Below, piece after piece: positions 35,916-44,726 of a stretch of DNA of 64,000 nucleotides. Position 1 is the first letter of the stretch, and each line of letters opens with the position of its first letter. Source of the DNA: Sulfurospirillum barnesii SES-3 (GTDB lineage Bacteria; Campylobacterota; Campylobacteria; Campylobacterales; Sulfurospirillaceae); contig NC_018002.1 of NCBI RefSeq assembly GCF_000265295.1, positions 992,001 through 1,056,000 on the forward strand. The letters are read 5' to 3'. The translations under genes and the position numbers were made by a program. The notes beneath the pieces are model-generated. The model saw nothing but the letters and a program-made list of their open reading frames with translations, did not search any database and was not told the origin of the DNA.

Positions 35916-36313
35916 GCGCTCACCTTCTCTTTCCAAAGTGCACAGGCTTTAATGAGTCCATCAACAATGCTCTGCGGTGAGGGCGGACAGCCAGCGATGT
36001 TGACATCCACATCCACGAAGCGATCCAATGGACCCTCTATAGAGTAGCTATCACGAAACACACCGCCCGTGATCGGGCATATTCCCATGGCGACCACCAC
36101 TTTTTTAGGAGGTAACCGTTTGAGCGTGGCTTCTAAAAAAGGTTTGGAGCGTGTGGTGATGGAACCCGTGACGATGACAATATGTGCCTCTTCAGGTGTG
36201 TTGGTGTAGGTGCAATGAAGCGTGTCAAAGCCAAATTTGGGAACAAGGATACTCGCCAAAAGCTCGACATCACAGCCATTACAAGAACCTGCATTGATGC
36301 GATAAACGTTCAT
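35912..36313 (-). CDS. cooL: group 4 hydrogenase small subunit (CooL/NuoB-like)
   Basis: The ~133-residue protein has the proximal cluster ligands in AGSCNGCDVELLA, MGICPITGGVF and IAGCPPSPQSI. This is the short NuoB-like small subunit of Ech/Coo-type hydrogenases. It is the first gene of the seven-gene operon; 36326-36508 upstream is AT-rich with no gene. The membrane subunits normally coded beside it (CooM, CooK) are not present. An ATG at 36325 is an alternative start. Confidence 0.85.
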   Translation of the reverse strand: MNVYRINAGSCNGCDVELLASILVPKFGFDTLHCTYTNTPEEAHIVIVTGSITTRSKPFLEATLKRLPPKKVVVAMGICPITGGVFRDSYSIEGPLDRFVDVDVNIAGCPPSPQSIVDGLIKACALWKEKVSA

Positions 36314-36508
36314 AGTATCTACCATAAAGGGTCTCTTTGGGTATATTTTTTATTAAAATTAATTTTATAAGTAAAGACTTATTTAAAGTTTGTATTGTAA
36401 CACAATAATCAAAGAATTGGGAAGATGCCTATCAAAAAAGTTTACCTCACGTGATGCACTATGCCTTATTTGATTAGGAATATTTTATGGGGTGTTTGTA
36501 AACAAGAG

Positions 36509-36530
36509 GTAAGGAAGAAAACTTCCTTAC
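36509..36530 (-). terminator. hairpin after slyD
   Basis: GTAAGGAAG and CTTCCTTAC pair perfectly around AAAA. The hairpin lies 14 bases after the slyD stop, running into a TTACATGTAA copy. Confidence 0.6.
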
Positions 36531-36543
36531 ATGTAAAGAGATT

Positions 36544-37014
36544 TTAACGTGCGTATTGGCACTCTATTTCTTCTTTGTTGGCTTTTCTTACATCCGCAAC
36601 AACTGCATGAAACACAACATCAGTGCCTGCAAAAGGGTGGTTTCCATCTAAAACAACATGCTCAGGTGTCACTTCTTTGACGAGGTAGATAATACTCTCT
36701 TCTTCGCCGCTCAACTCATCTTCGATGATTTCTTCAAATTGCTCACCCTCATGGATGTGCTCATCAAACTCACTACGAGGCTGTGTCACAATCAAATTCT
36801 CATCAAACTCACCAAACGACTCTTTGGCAAGCAATGTTACTTCGACTTCATCACCAACACTTTTACCCTCAAGCGCTTTTTCCACTTTTGCGAAAATATC
36901 GCCGTATCCGCCATGCAAATAAACCAGTGGTTCATCACCTGTGTCTAAGGGGTTGCCTTTTTTATCGACCACTCGGTAACTTAAGGTCACCACGCTGTTT
37001 TTACTAATTTTCAT
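36544..37014 (-). CDS. slyD: FKBP-type peptidyl-prolyl isomerase SlyD
   Basis: The 156-residue protein begins with the FKBP half (VVTLSYRVVDKKGNPLDTG, PLVYLHGGYG), has an inserted flap domain (~70-120) and resumes with LDGNHPFAGTDVVFHAVV, the SlyD layout. The metal-binding His-rich tail of E. coli SlyD is missing, as in many relatives. It assists folding and, in some species, nickel delivery to hydrogenase. Its position upstream of the hydrogenase operon is suggestive, but the two are separated by a terminator. Confidence 0.9.
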   Translation of the reverse strand: MKISKNSVVTLSYRVVDKKGNPLDTGDEPLVYLHGGYGDIFAKVEKALEGKSVGDEVEVTLLAKESFGEFDENLIVTQPRSEFDEHIHEGEQFEEIIEDELSGEEESIIYLVKEVTPEHVVLDGNHPFAGTDVVFHAVVADVRKANKEEIECQYAR

Positions 37015-38182
37015 TTTTTTCCTTTAAATAGTTTTTGAGTCTTTGAATGCCCTCAGCCATGTGTTCGATGTTCCTCGTGTAAGCAAAACGCAGATAGTGA
37101 CTTGTTCCATTGCTTCCAAAATCAACCCCTGGTGTGGTAGCGATGTGAATCTTCTCTAAAAGCTCTTTGGCAAAAGCAAAACTGTCGTTTGAGTAGTGTG
37201 AGATGTTTGCCCAGATGTAAAATGCCCCCTCAGGTTTGGCGTCGATGTCGAAAAGTTCTGAGAGTTCTTTGTAAAGATAGTCTCGGCGTTTTTGAAACTC
37301 CTCTTTAACTTCTGCTAAATACGCCTCATCAAAGGCTTCGAGTGCGCCGTATTGGGAGAGGGTAGGGGCGGAGATGAAGAGGTTTTGTGCGACCATCTCG
37401 GCATGGCGAATTTTTTCTTTTGGAACGATGACCCAGCCCAAACGCTGACCTGGAAGGCAGTAATATTTTGAAAAACCGTTGATAACATAGACGTTTTTGT
37501 CTCCAAACTCCAAAGCACAGTTAGCCTCTTTTTCATAGGTTAAGCCGTGGTAAAGCTCATCGGAGATAAAGGCTATGTTTTTACTTTCACAATACGCCAC
37601 AAGCGCTTCAAGGTTTTTGGCATCGTAGATATTTCCCGTAGGATTGGCAGGGGAGGAGATTTGCAAGGCGTCAAGTGTATGAGGCTCTAAATGCTTTACA
37701 TGTAATTCAAAATTATCCGCTTTTCCAATGGGCATAAAAAGCGGTTTGATGTCTAAGAGATAAGCAAAGTTTTTATAACACGGATAAGATGGGTCGCTAA
37801 ATCCTAGCGTGGCATCTTTGCCTAAAGTGAGTGCATAAGCAATCAAAAATGCCCCACTGGTTCCAGGGGTGAGAAAAATCTGCTCGATGTCAATGTGAAC
37901 ACCGTAGGTTGTGGCGTAGTGGGATTTGATTTTCTCACGCAGTGCCACAAGCCCATGACTTTGCGTATACGAAAAGCGGTTCTCATCAATGCTTACATGT
38001 AAAGCATTTTTCACGTTGGGTGAGGGAGGAAGGTCGGGTTGTCCGATTTCAAAATGAATCGCATCTGCATATTTCTCCGCCTCTTTGACGATGTCCATCA
38101 CAATAAAAGAGCTCATTTTTTCACAACGCACACACCGACCTTTTTTTGATGGGATTATAGCTTGATTTTCAATGAGATACAA
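37004..38182 (-). CDS. class I/II PLP aminotransferase (aspartate-aminotransferase-like)
   Basis: The ~392-residue fold-type I PLP enzyme has the substrate/PLP segments PGTSGAFLIAYAL, ISSPANPTGNIY and the Schiff-base lysine in INGFSKYYCLPGQRLGW. A C-terminal arginine region (HYLRFAYTRN) binds the substrate carboxylate. The exact amino acid is unknown. The start is uncertain: a TTG at 38182 has no clear ribosome site, and GTG/ATG codons inside (MSSFIVMD at 38116) are possible. Its end overlaps the slyD start by 11 bases. Two TTACATGTAA copies encode LHVK and LHVS. Confidence 0.85.
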   Translation of the reverse strand: MYLIENQAIIPSKKGRCVRCEKMSSFIVMDIVKEAEKYADAIHFEIGQPDLPPSPNVKNALHVSIDENRFSYTQSHGLVALREKIKSHYATTYGVHIDIEQIFLTPGTSGAFLIAYALTLGKDATLGFSDPSYPCYKNFAYLLDIKPLFMPIGKADNFELHVKHLEPHTLDALQISSPANPTGNIYDAKNLEALVAYCESKNIAFISDELYHGLTYEKEANCALEFGDKNVYVINGFSKYYCLPGQRLGWVIVPKEKIRHAEMVAQNLFISAPTLSQYGALEAFDEAYLAEVKEEFQKRRDYLYKELSELFDIDAKPEGAFYIWANISHYSNDSFAFAKELLEKIHIATTPGVDFGSNGTSHYLRFAYTRNIEHMAEGIQRLKNYLKEKNEN

Positions 38183-38441
38183 AATAACATTGACTTTTGC
38201 ATTGGTTAAATATATGAAAAGGAGTAAAGATTTTTGATAATTTAGATAACTCTTCAGATATTAAAAAAATCATGGAGGGAAAGAACAACCCCAATTATAA
38301 AAGAATAGAACAAATACCAGAGGATTGAGGTTCTATACAAGGCATTGGTTAAAAAACATAAAGGGTTTTTAGTTGGGTGAAGGAAATGTTAAATAATCTT
38401 TTAAAATTCTTTCAAATTTGGCTTGTAAATTCGTTGGTTGT

Positions 38442-39751
38442 GGGAGCGTTAGAAATTCTGTGTCAATCAGGTAGTATTTCAAATACACAAGGATTGAACG
38501 ATGGAATTTCAGATAGACACAGAGGCAATATTACAGCACATACGTGAGGGCAAAGCCCTTGGAGGGAAAGATGGAGCACTGGCTCCTCTTATTAAACAAC
38601 TAACAGAAGCAGCACTTCAAGCAGAGATAGAATCGCACCTTACCCAAGATTTGCAAAAGAATCGTAAAAATGGATTTAGCTCTAAAACAATGAAGAGTGA
38701 AGTAGGTAACTTCGAACTCGATGTTCCAAGAGATCGAACTGGTAGATTCGAGCCTCAAATCGTGAAGAAAAATCAAACCCATATGTCGGATCAAATAGAG
38801 CAAAAGATACTCTCACTCTATGCCCTTGGCAACAGTTATAGCCAAATAGTTGACCTTATTGAAGAAATATACGGTGTAGGCTTCTCTAAAGCCACCATAA
38901 GCGCCGTAACCGATAAAATCCTACCCATGTTACAAGAGTGGCGCGTTCGCCCCTTGGAAGAGCTGTATCCCTTTATATTCTTAGATGCCATTCACTATAA
39001 AGTGAAAGATGAAGGCAAATATATTTCCAAAGCATTTTATACCGTGCTTGGTGTTAAAACCGATGGTAAAAAAGAGATATTAGGTCTTTATTTAGGTGAA
39101 AGTGAAGGAGCAAAGTTCTGGTTACAAGTGCTCACAGATCTGCAAAACCGTGGAGTGAAAGATATATTGATTGCCTCAGTCGATGGACTTAAAGGATTTC
39201 CTGAAGCGATTAACTCAGTATTTCCCAATACAGAAGTTCAGCTGTGTATCGTCCATCAAATACGCAATTCCCTCAGGTTTATAGGCTCAATCAATCAAAA
39301 GCAATTTGCTAGTGAACTTAAAGCAGTCTATCAAGCATTTTCCAAAGAAGAAGCTGAAAATGAACTGGATAAACTGGAAGAAAAATGGGGTAAAAATACC
39401 CTATTGTTTTTCAATCATGGCGCAACAAATGGGATAACCTCTCACTGTATTTTCAGTACCCTGAAGATATTAGACGTGTTATTTATACCACCAATATTAT
39501 TGAATCCGTTCATCGCCAGTTTAGAACATTGACAAAGACTAAAGGGGCTTTTCCAAATGATGATAGCTTACTCAAACTTCTTTTTATGGGTATTAAAAAT
39601 GCAGAAAAAAAATGGACAATGCCTATACGAAATTGGAGTCTAACCCTCTCACAACTCTCAATTTATTTCGAGGGTAGACTCAACAAGGCTTTAAATTTAT
39701 GATACAATTTTAGGAACTACTTGGTGCTGACACAGATTTTTGAACACTCCC
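38442..39751 (+). mobile_element. IS256-family insertion sequence, complete ends with 8-bp target duplication
   Basis: The ends are 24-bp imperfect inverted repeats (38442-38465 and 39728-39751; common outer GGGAG and inner TCTGTGTCA). TTGGTTGT is directly repeated immediately outside (38434-38441 and 39752-39759), giving exact boundaries for the 1310-bp element. The single transposase gene inside is frameshifted. The element is inserted into the 3' end of the minus-strand WYL regulator gene. Confidence 0.92.
38501..39702 (+). pseudogene. IS256-family transposase, frameshifted
   Basis: The N-terminal 300 residues read normally (DDE aspartates in FLDAIHYK and ASVDGLKG). At the A5 run 39392-39396, after LEEKWGK, the frame goes wrong. 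The proper continuation (KYPIVFQSWRNKWDNLSLYF, then the TTNIIESVHRQ segment with the catalytic Glu, to a TGA at 39700-39702) is one base out of frame. One missing A in the run explains it. The 343-residue product that can be made lacks the catalytic Glu, so the transposase should be inactive unless frameshifting restores it. Confidence 0.9.
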
Positions 39752-40571
39752 TTGGTTGTAAAATTTTTATATGTGGTAACCAATATTTGACGATGCTAAA
39801 AAGTTCATCTTCATAAGATACTTTTGTAGAAAGAATGAGATACTCATCATTTTGCTCTATAATTTTTTGGTTAGGTAGCAGTGCTCTTCTAAAAAAATAT
39901 TCGGCTACATTGGCATTGATTTGCAAGGTTGCATCAAATGTACTATTAGAAAACCACGTGATTTCATTTTTTCTAAGAAGTTCTAGAAATTCAGGATTTT
40001 CTGAAAATTGTGTATCTAAAAATTTTAGATTGGTCATTTTTGAAAAAGTAAATGTTTTGAAAGTACCATCTTCATCTGCACCCAAATACCAAATACCATT
40101 GATATTGACAAGCTTGTAAGGGTTTAAAACTCTTTGTTTATTTTTATAAGTACATGAGATTTGTTGGTGTTTTAAAATCCATGCGGAGATGGCTTCAAAA
40201 GATTTCTGTTGGTTTGTAATACTTTCATGGTTGAAGGATTTAATAAGATAGGCTTGACTTGTTTTGATATTTAAGAGATCGACGATAAACTCGTTTGTGA
40301 GTGCAGGATAGAGTGACTTAATCCCACATAATGTAGCAAATGCCTGAATATCTTTAAAGCTTAGATCTCCAAATGTAAAAGACTCAGCAAAGTAAAACCC
40401 ATTTTCTTTTTTTATAGGTAAAAATGCAAGCCGTTCATTTATATCTCTTTGAATGGTTCGCTTATTGACATTGAACTCTTCACATAGCTCTTCAATTGTA
40501 AATCTCTCTTTTGAAACTAATTTTTGAAGGATTAATGCTAATCTTGTAGCGATTTTATCATGTTCATTCAT
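39717..40571 (-). CDS. WYL-domain transcriptional regulator, C terminus replaced by the IS
   Basis: This 284-residue regulator has an N-terminal winged HTH (FTIEELCEEFNVNKRTIQRD) and a WYL ligand-binding domain (YKLVNINGIWYLGADEDG). The last codons (from RECSKICVSTK) and the stop lie in the IS256 right end. Joining the flanks at the 8-bp duplication restores ...ILQPTNLQAKFERILKDYL and a stop at 38369-38371, a normal WYL C terminus. About 20 residues were lost. WYL proteins control defence and stress genes; this one is last in the operon starting at 43638 (its start overlaps the upstream stop by one base). Confidence 0.85.
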   Translation of the reverse strand: MNEHDKIATRLALILQKLVSKERFTIEELCEEFNVNKRTIQRDINERLAFLPIKKENGFYFAESFTFGDLSFKDIQAFATLCGIKSLYPALTNEFIVDLLNIKTSQAYLIKSFNHESITNQQKSFEAISAWILKHQQISCTYKNKQRVLNPYKLVNINGIWYLGADEDGTFKTFTFSKMTNLKFLDTQFSENPEFLELLRKNEITWFSNSTFDATLQINANVAEYFFRRALLPNQKIIEQNDEYLILSTKVSYEDELFSIVKYWLPHIKILQPRECSKICVSTK

Positions 40572-42190
40572 TAAGCATAGCCTAGATTTAGTTTAGCAAG
40601 TAAAGCTTCACCATTGGCTATACTATTCTCTACTTGAGTCATTAATGCCTTAATTGCATCTTTGTCATTTTTGCGTTTATCAAGATAATAAACCGTCATT
40701 GTGATAGCAAGCCCTGTAATAGCACCTACAAAAATTGCTGTTAATGTACTTGAAAAGGGAGCCAATGCCCCAGTTGAGGCGAGAAATTTTTCGATATACT
40801 CTTCTGCTATGACTCCTAAAGTGACGATCAAACCGCTTGCAATGATTTTTTTAGCTTCGTGCATCGCTTCTTCATAAGTCATATTCTCTGGTGGAAAAAT
40901 GAGTAATTTTATAGCCTTAAACAAAGAATAAATTCCTTCTCGAATAATTCTTATTACCCTTTTTGCTGTTGTTACAAACATATTGGTAACCGTTGTTACA
41001 AGATTAGAGATAAATCCTGAAATGAAACCGTCTTTAAAAGCAATCGCTACATCTTTCCACTTGGCTTTTATCTTTTTAGCAATTGTTTTGAGTCTCTTTT
41101 TTAAAATAGTTAAAAATTTATCATCATCAAATCCAGCAGAAAAACCATTTTTGTATATATCTAATATCTCATCGAAAAGAGCGGTGAAAAATTCAGTCAT
41201 AACAAGCCCGATAGCTTGTTGCATACCCATTTTAGAGCCTTCGTTGAGACCCGTAATCGCAGTATTCCCAATAAATTTTTTACTTCCGTAATAATCGCCA
41301 TTTATCTTTTTATCTATTTCTTCTCGTGCTTTTTTGTCTGCTTCTCGTGCTTTTTCATCATCAATTTTTGCTAATGTTTTAATATTTTCTAATTCTTTTT
41401 TTTCTTGAGGAGATAAATTATCTTTTGATTCTAACTCTTTTATTTTTTTTAGTTTTTCATTTTTTTTAGCTAAAAAAACCTCCATTGGGTCGGCTTTTTT
41501 AGAACGATTATTTTTAGCAGTTGTTGGTTTCAGATTTGTCTCTGTATTTGCAAGTTCGGTTCCCTTAATTTCAGCTAGAACTCTCCCAGCATCATCATGT
41601 ATTTCGTTAGCAGATTTTATATGATCTAAATCGTGACTTTGATGTTGGTCTAATTGTGCCCCTGTCATATAATCTTTAGCTTCACCTTTCTTCCTATGAT
41701 CAGAATATTGCGCATTTGTCTTTATATAACTTGAATCTTTATGGTATTCATTACTATTGTATTCACCTCTATTTTTGTAAACTTCCTCTTCAGCTACAGT
41801 AGCATATATGCCATTTCGAACATTATAGACAGTATCAACATTACCTCCAGCTTTATCATAAGCAGCAACAATTTTCCCAAGTCCAAATGGAGTTACGATA
41901 GAATGAATCACATCTTTTTTACAATCAATAATTAATTTATCAAATCTAGCTTGGTTAAAATCTTTTTTAAATTGTTCTAAAAATTCTTTTGCTTCTTCTT
42001 GCGTTACCGCAAAATTATCTTCAAAATGATAATGGTCTTCCATTGTCTTAGTTATTTCTTTGATTAGATTTAAATCTACTTTTGAAGACACAAGTTGATT
42101 AACAATATCAAAATTAACGGGTTTTAAAGAAACACTATTTTTATCTTTCAAAATATTTTTTCTTTTTTTATATTGCTCTATACTATTCAT
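40571..42190 (-). CDS. unknown large protein with glycine/alanine-rich C-terminal membrane region
   Basis: I do not recognise this 539-residue protein. The N-terminal third is soluble, with a YNVRNGIYATVAEEEVYK segment and a His-rich stretch (QLDQHQSHDLDHIKSANEIH) that might bind metal. A lysine/glutamate coiled coil follows (~235-300). The C-terminal third has helical segments including two likely membrane helices (ASGLIVTLGVIAEEYI and STLTAIFVGAITGLAITMTV). It lies between the TerB-like gene and the WYL regulator. Base composition and lack of TTACATGTAA fit an acquired island. It might be an effector or membrane component of a defence or stress module. Confidence 0.6.
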   Translation of the reverse strand: MNSIEQYKKRKNILKDKNSVSLKPVNFDIVNQLVSSKVDLNLIKEITKTMEDHYHFEDNFAVTQEEAKEFLEQFKKDFNQARFDKLIIDCKKDVIHSIVTPFGLGKIVAAYDKAGGNVDTVYNVRNGIYATVAEEEVYKNRGEYNSNEYHKDSSYIKTNAQYSDHRKKGEAKDYMTGAQLDQHQSHDLDHIKSANEIHDDAGRVLAEIKGTELANTETNLKPTTAKNNRSKKADPMEVFLAKKNEKLKKIKELESKDNLSPQEKKELENIKTLAKIDDEKAREADKKAREEIDKKINGDYYGSKKFIGNTAITGLNEGSKMGMQQAIGLVMTEFFTALFDEILDIYKNGFSAGFDDDKFLTILKKRLKTIAKKIKAKWKDVAIAFKDGFISGFISNLVTTVTNMFVTTAKRVIRIIREGIYSLFKAIKLLIFPPENMTYEEAMHEAKKIIASGLIVTLGVIAEEYIEKFLASTGALAPFSSTLTAIFVGAITGLAITMTVYYLDKRKNDKDAIKALMTQVENSIANGEALLAKLNLGYA

Positions 42191-42263
42191 AGTGTATCAA
42201 CTCCTTAAAATATGTTTCAAATCTTTAATATTTCTAGGTAGCAAAGCTACCTAGAAATATAAC

Positions 42264-42983
42264 TTATGCGATATTTGCTTGAATAGTTAATAAAAACTCA
42301 CCTTTAGTATCAATCTTTTCTGGTTGGTATTCTACTTGTAAAATCTGTTGCTCAAATGCACTGATAAAAGCGATTTCTCTTTCATGTTCTATACCATCAG
42401 CGAGCATGACAATTTTTAATAAATCTCTCAAAACATCATAATTTTTTGGATTGACTTTAGAAATATACACTTTCATTGCCGTCATAAGATTTGGGATGTT
42501 TTCATTTAATTGTTGAATACTGTCTTTAACGTGTTGAGGGTAATGAGAATTGGCAATTCCCCCTACAAATTCATCTATTTCTTCTCTTTCTTCAGCAGAT
42601 ATTTCACCATCAACATTTGCCATTGCTAAACCTAGAGCTGTCATCCCTACAATGAAATTAAAATATTCTTTATCGCCCTCAAAACTTTGAAATGCTTTTT
42701 TTAGTCCTGTTTCTAATTTATTTGCTCTTAAGGCTAATTCAGAAATTTTTTCATCTTTTTTTTCATCATCATCATCATCTTTTTTAGCTAAGTATGCACC
42801 CGTGCCTCCAGCAACTGCTGCTGCTCCAGTTGCTGCTGCAATTGTTCCTGCTCCTGCTAAAGACGTCGCCAATGTAGCTGCACCTAGTAATGACCCACCG
42901 CCTGTGAAAGGAGCAGCTGCTATAGCAGCAACACCACCTGCAACGCCTAAACCAATATAACTCATAGTTTTAAACCAACCCAT
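42264..42983 (-). CDS. TerB-like protein with glycine-rich N-terminal membrane segment
   Basis: This 239-residue protein begins MGWFKTMSYIGLGVAGGVAA with a long Gly/Ala-rich hydrophobic stretch (to ~residue 70). An acidic KKDDDDDEKK patch and a TerB-like helical domain follow (MTALGLAMANVDGEISAEER, then IVMLADGIEHEREIAF), with the acidic loops of tellurite-resistance TerB proteins. The ATG at 42983 has GGGAGAAAG upstream. A G9 run lies 65 bases upstream (43048-43056). It belongs to an operon with the 188-residue membrane protein, the 539-residue protein and the WYL regulator. Confidence 0.65.
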   Translation of the reverse strand: MGWFKTMSYIGLGVAGGVAAIAAAPFTGGGSLLGAATLATSLAGAGTIAAATGAAAVAGGTGAYLAKKDDDDDEKKDEKISELALRANKLETGLKKAFQSFEGDKEYFNFIVGMTALGLAMANVDGEISAEEREEIDEFVGGIANSHYPQHVKDSIQQLNENIPNLMTAMKVYISKVNPKNYDVLRDLLKIVMLADGIEHEREIAFISAFEQQILQVEYQPEKIDTKGEFLLTIQANIA

Positions 42984-43047
42984 TCTTTCTCCCTCATGGA
43001 ATATTGTATATTGCATACAAGATAATCTTGTATAAGGACAAATATTA

Positions 43048-43056
43048 CCCCCCCCC
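43048..43056 (-). repeat. homopolymeric G9 tract between two operon genes
   Basis: Nine consecutive C on the plus strand (G9 on the coding strand) lie between the 188-residue gene and the TerB-like gene. Poly-G tracts of this length are unstable in Campylobacterota. With G9, an upstream TTG at 43085 would be in frame with the TerB-like gene; other lengths break that frame. Confidence 0.7.
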
Positions 43057-43071
43057 TGTCTATAAAGATGC

Positions 43072-43638
43072 TTAAATTGCTTCAAAATGTTTCAGTTTTT
43101 CATACCCTCTTTTCACCGCTCTATTGATTGTCACATGATCAAATGTCAAAGGAAGAGAAAGTACCTCTTGCAGTGTTTTTACAAGTAACACAAGTTCTTG
43201 CATCTTTTCTTTCTCTTCATGGTTATACTTTGAGTAGTCATTTTCTCTGACGACAAACATATCAAGTTCATCTAAAAGTGTATTGAGAAGTGATTTTACT
43301 TTTTCAAGTACATCGCAAAAAGATTTTAGGATGGCTAGATTTTCATCATTAAGAGGTAAATCAATAGCGGTCTCTTTATAAGACTGTAATGGTTTGATGC
43401 TTAGCTCTAATGGAAGATTTTTAATTTCACCAAGAGCCAAAAATACCTCTTTTAAAGTGCTATTCTCTAAGGTTTTTTTGATTACGTCAAAGCTTGAAAG
43501 AGCATCTGTATCATCATTTTCATCTTCTTCTAATGTAGAAAATACGTCTGATTCAAAAAACGATTCATCGTTCAAATACTTTTTTAAACCGTAACCTGCA
43601 GCAACTAAGGCTATACTTCCAACAACTACTGGGATCAT
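43072..43638 (-). CDS. unknown protein with N-terminal membrane anchor
   Basis: I do not recognise this 188-residue protein. It starts with one membrane helix (MIPVVVGSIALVAAGYGLKK), an acidic linker and a helical C-terminal domain. AAGGAG precedes the ATG. It is first in the minus-strand operon that leads to the TerB-like, 539-residue and WYL genes. An operator-like repeat lies 41-62 bases upstream of its start. Confidence 0.6.
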   Translation of the reverse strand: MIPVVVGSIALVAAGYGLKKYLNDESFFESDVFSTLEEDENDDTDALSSFDVIKKTLENSTLKEVFLALGEIKNLPLELSIKPLQSYKETAIDLPLNDENLAILKSFCDVLEKVKSLLNTLLDELDMFVVRENDYSKYNHEEKEKMQELVLLVKTLQEVLSLPLTFDHVTINRAVKRGYEKLKHFEAI

Positions 43639-43678
43639 GACAAACTCCTTTTTTCAAATATATAAAAGAAGTTTATCA

Positions 43679-43700
43679 AGAGTGCCTGACAGGTTGTGTC
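43679..43700. promoter_or_regulatory. shared operator-like repeat, copy 1
   Basis: CCTGACAGGTTGTGTC with flanks is repeated at 44727-44748 (21 of 22 bases the same, weaker similarity extending 13 bases further). It contains TGACA-N5-TGTCA, a perfect inverted repeat, and sits 41-62 bases upstream of the 188-residue gene, the expected place for control of that promoter. The WYL regulator in the same operon is the obvious candidate to bind it. Confidence 0.65.
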
Positions 43701-43710
43701 ATTAGAAGAA

Positions 43711-44463
43711 TTATTGCATGGTATAAGAAAAATTGCCTAAATTTGTTCGTACGTCAATATCCAATATAGTGCTACATGTCGATGATGCTGCCAAAGGAAC
43801 CGTCCTTTCTTCGCCATAAACCATAGGTGTTTTTAACTTGTCTAATCCGTATGCAGTAACTTTACAATTGCCTTTATTGACGACAAGCCCTTGAACTTTA
43901 AAGGGTTTCTCACTAAGACCAACTAAATGCAAGATAGGCACGGTGACAGGAATACTGCCAAAGCTTCCTTGTTCATAGTGTACGCTTACTTTAAGTACAG
44001 GTTTTGTTGTTTGCTGCGGCGTATTTTGTGGTACACTGCTATCCGATTCATCATAAGCTGTACATGCTTGTACTATGTCTGATAGTTTTTCTGAGTTATT
44101 TGGCTCAAATTTTTTATTGTTGAGTGTGATAGATTTAGATTTTGAAAGAGAATAAATAAAATTCCCCCAAGCCATTTTATCGCTTTGAGCACTTGTGGTA
44201 TCAATGCTTGTTGGCACAGTCATTTTAGTGTTGTTAACACTAATCGCAACAACTTGCCCTACATTGACATCATTTCGTTTTTCATTTCTTAAATATAACG
44301 CTCCACTTTGGTCATTACACTCTATGAGTAATTGGTTATTATCTTTGTCGATAATGGCATACGTTGATGTTCCGCCCATTGCCCAGCCTGTCTCCCAAGG
44401 CATAGTAGCAGCCCAACAGTTAAAACTCACAATAGATAAAACCACTATTTTTTTTATTAGCAT
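43711..44463 (-). CDS. unknown exported protein
   Basis: I do not recognise this 250-residue protein. It has a signal peptide (KIVVLSIVSFNCWAATMP, cleavage near WAA) and four cysteines in the mature part (IECN, QACT, GNCK, STCS) that could form disulfides, so it should be periplasmic or secreted. AAGGAG lies eight bases before the ATG at 44463. It is the second gene of a two-gene unit behind operator copy 2. Confidence 0.6.
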   Translation of the reverse strand: MLIKKIVVLSIVSFNCWAATMPWETGWAMGGTSTYAIIDKDNNQLLIECNDQSGALYLRNEKRNDVNVGQVVAISVNNTKMTVPTSIDTTSAQSDKMAWGNFIYSLSKSKSITLNNKKFEPNNSEKLSDIVQACTAYDESDSSVPQNTPQQTTKPVLKVSVHYEQGSFGSIPVTVPILHLVGLSEKPFKVQGLVVNKGNCKVTAYGLDKLKTPMVYGEERTVPLAASSTCSTILDIDVRTNLGNFSYTMQ

Positions 44464-44494
44464 CAAATGCTCCTTGTCGTTAGATTTTTGTATA

Positions 44495-44683
44495 TTATTT
44501 GTCTATGTCTTGTTGATTTTCTAAAGCTTTTTCAATTGCTGTATAGCTTTCTGAAATATCACTTTCATAATCTTGAAAACATGAGTATATGTCCAATTCA
44601 GATTTTGATAAATCGCAGATACACTGCCTTAAAATATATATTGTAAGAATAATGGAAGTAATACTTATTGTAATTGAAAGCAT
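44495..44683 (-). CDS. small single-helix membrane protein
   Basis: This 62-residue protein has one N-terminal membrane helix (MLSITISITSIILTIYILRQ) and a short acidic tail. It has a plausible ribosome site (GGAGAAGGA) and lies 31 bases upstream of the exported-protein gene. Operator copy 2 lies 44-65 bases upstream of its start. It is not similar to anything I recognise; it could be a small toxin or an accessory membrane subunit. Confidence 0.45.
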   Translation of the reverse strand: MLSITISITSIILTIYILRQCICDLSKSELDIYSCFQDYESDISESYTAIEKALENQQDIDK

Positions 44684-44726
44684 AAAGGCTCATCCTTCTC
44701 CTAAATATTATGGAAGAAGTGTAGCC

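Noticed and set aside
38235-38328. Short plus-strand frame (DNLDNSSDIKKIMEGKNN...) left of the IS
   Set aside because: No ribosome site or known motif. It may be the tail of a lost gene but cannot be supported.
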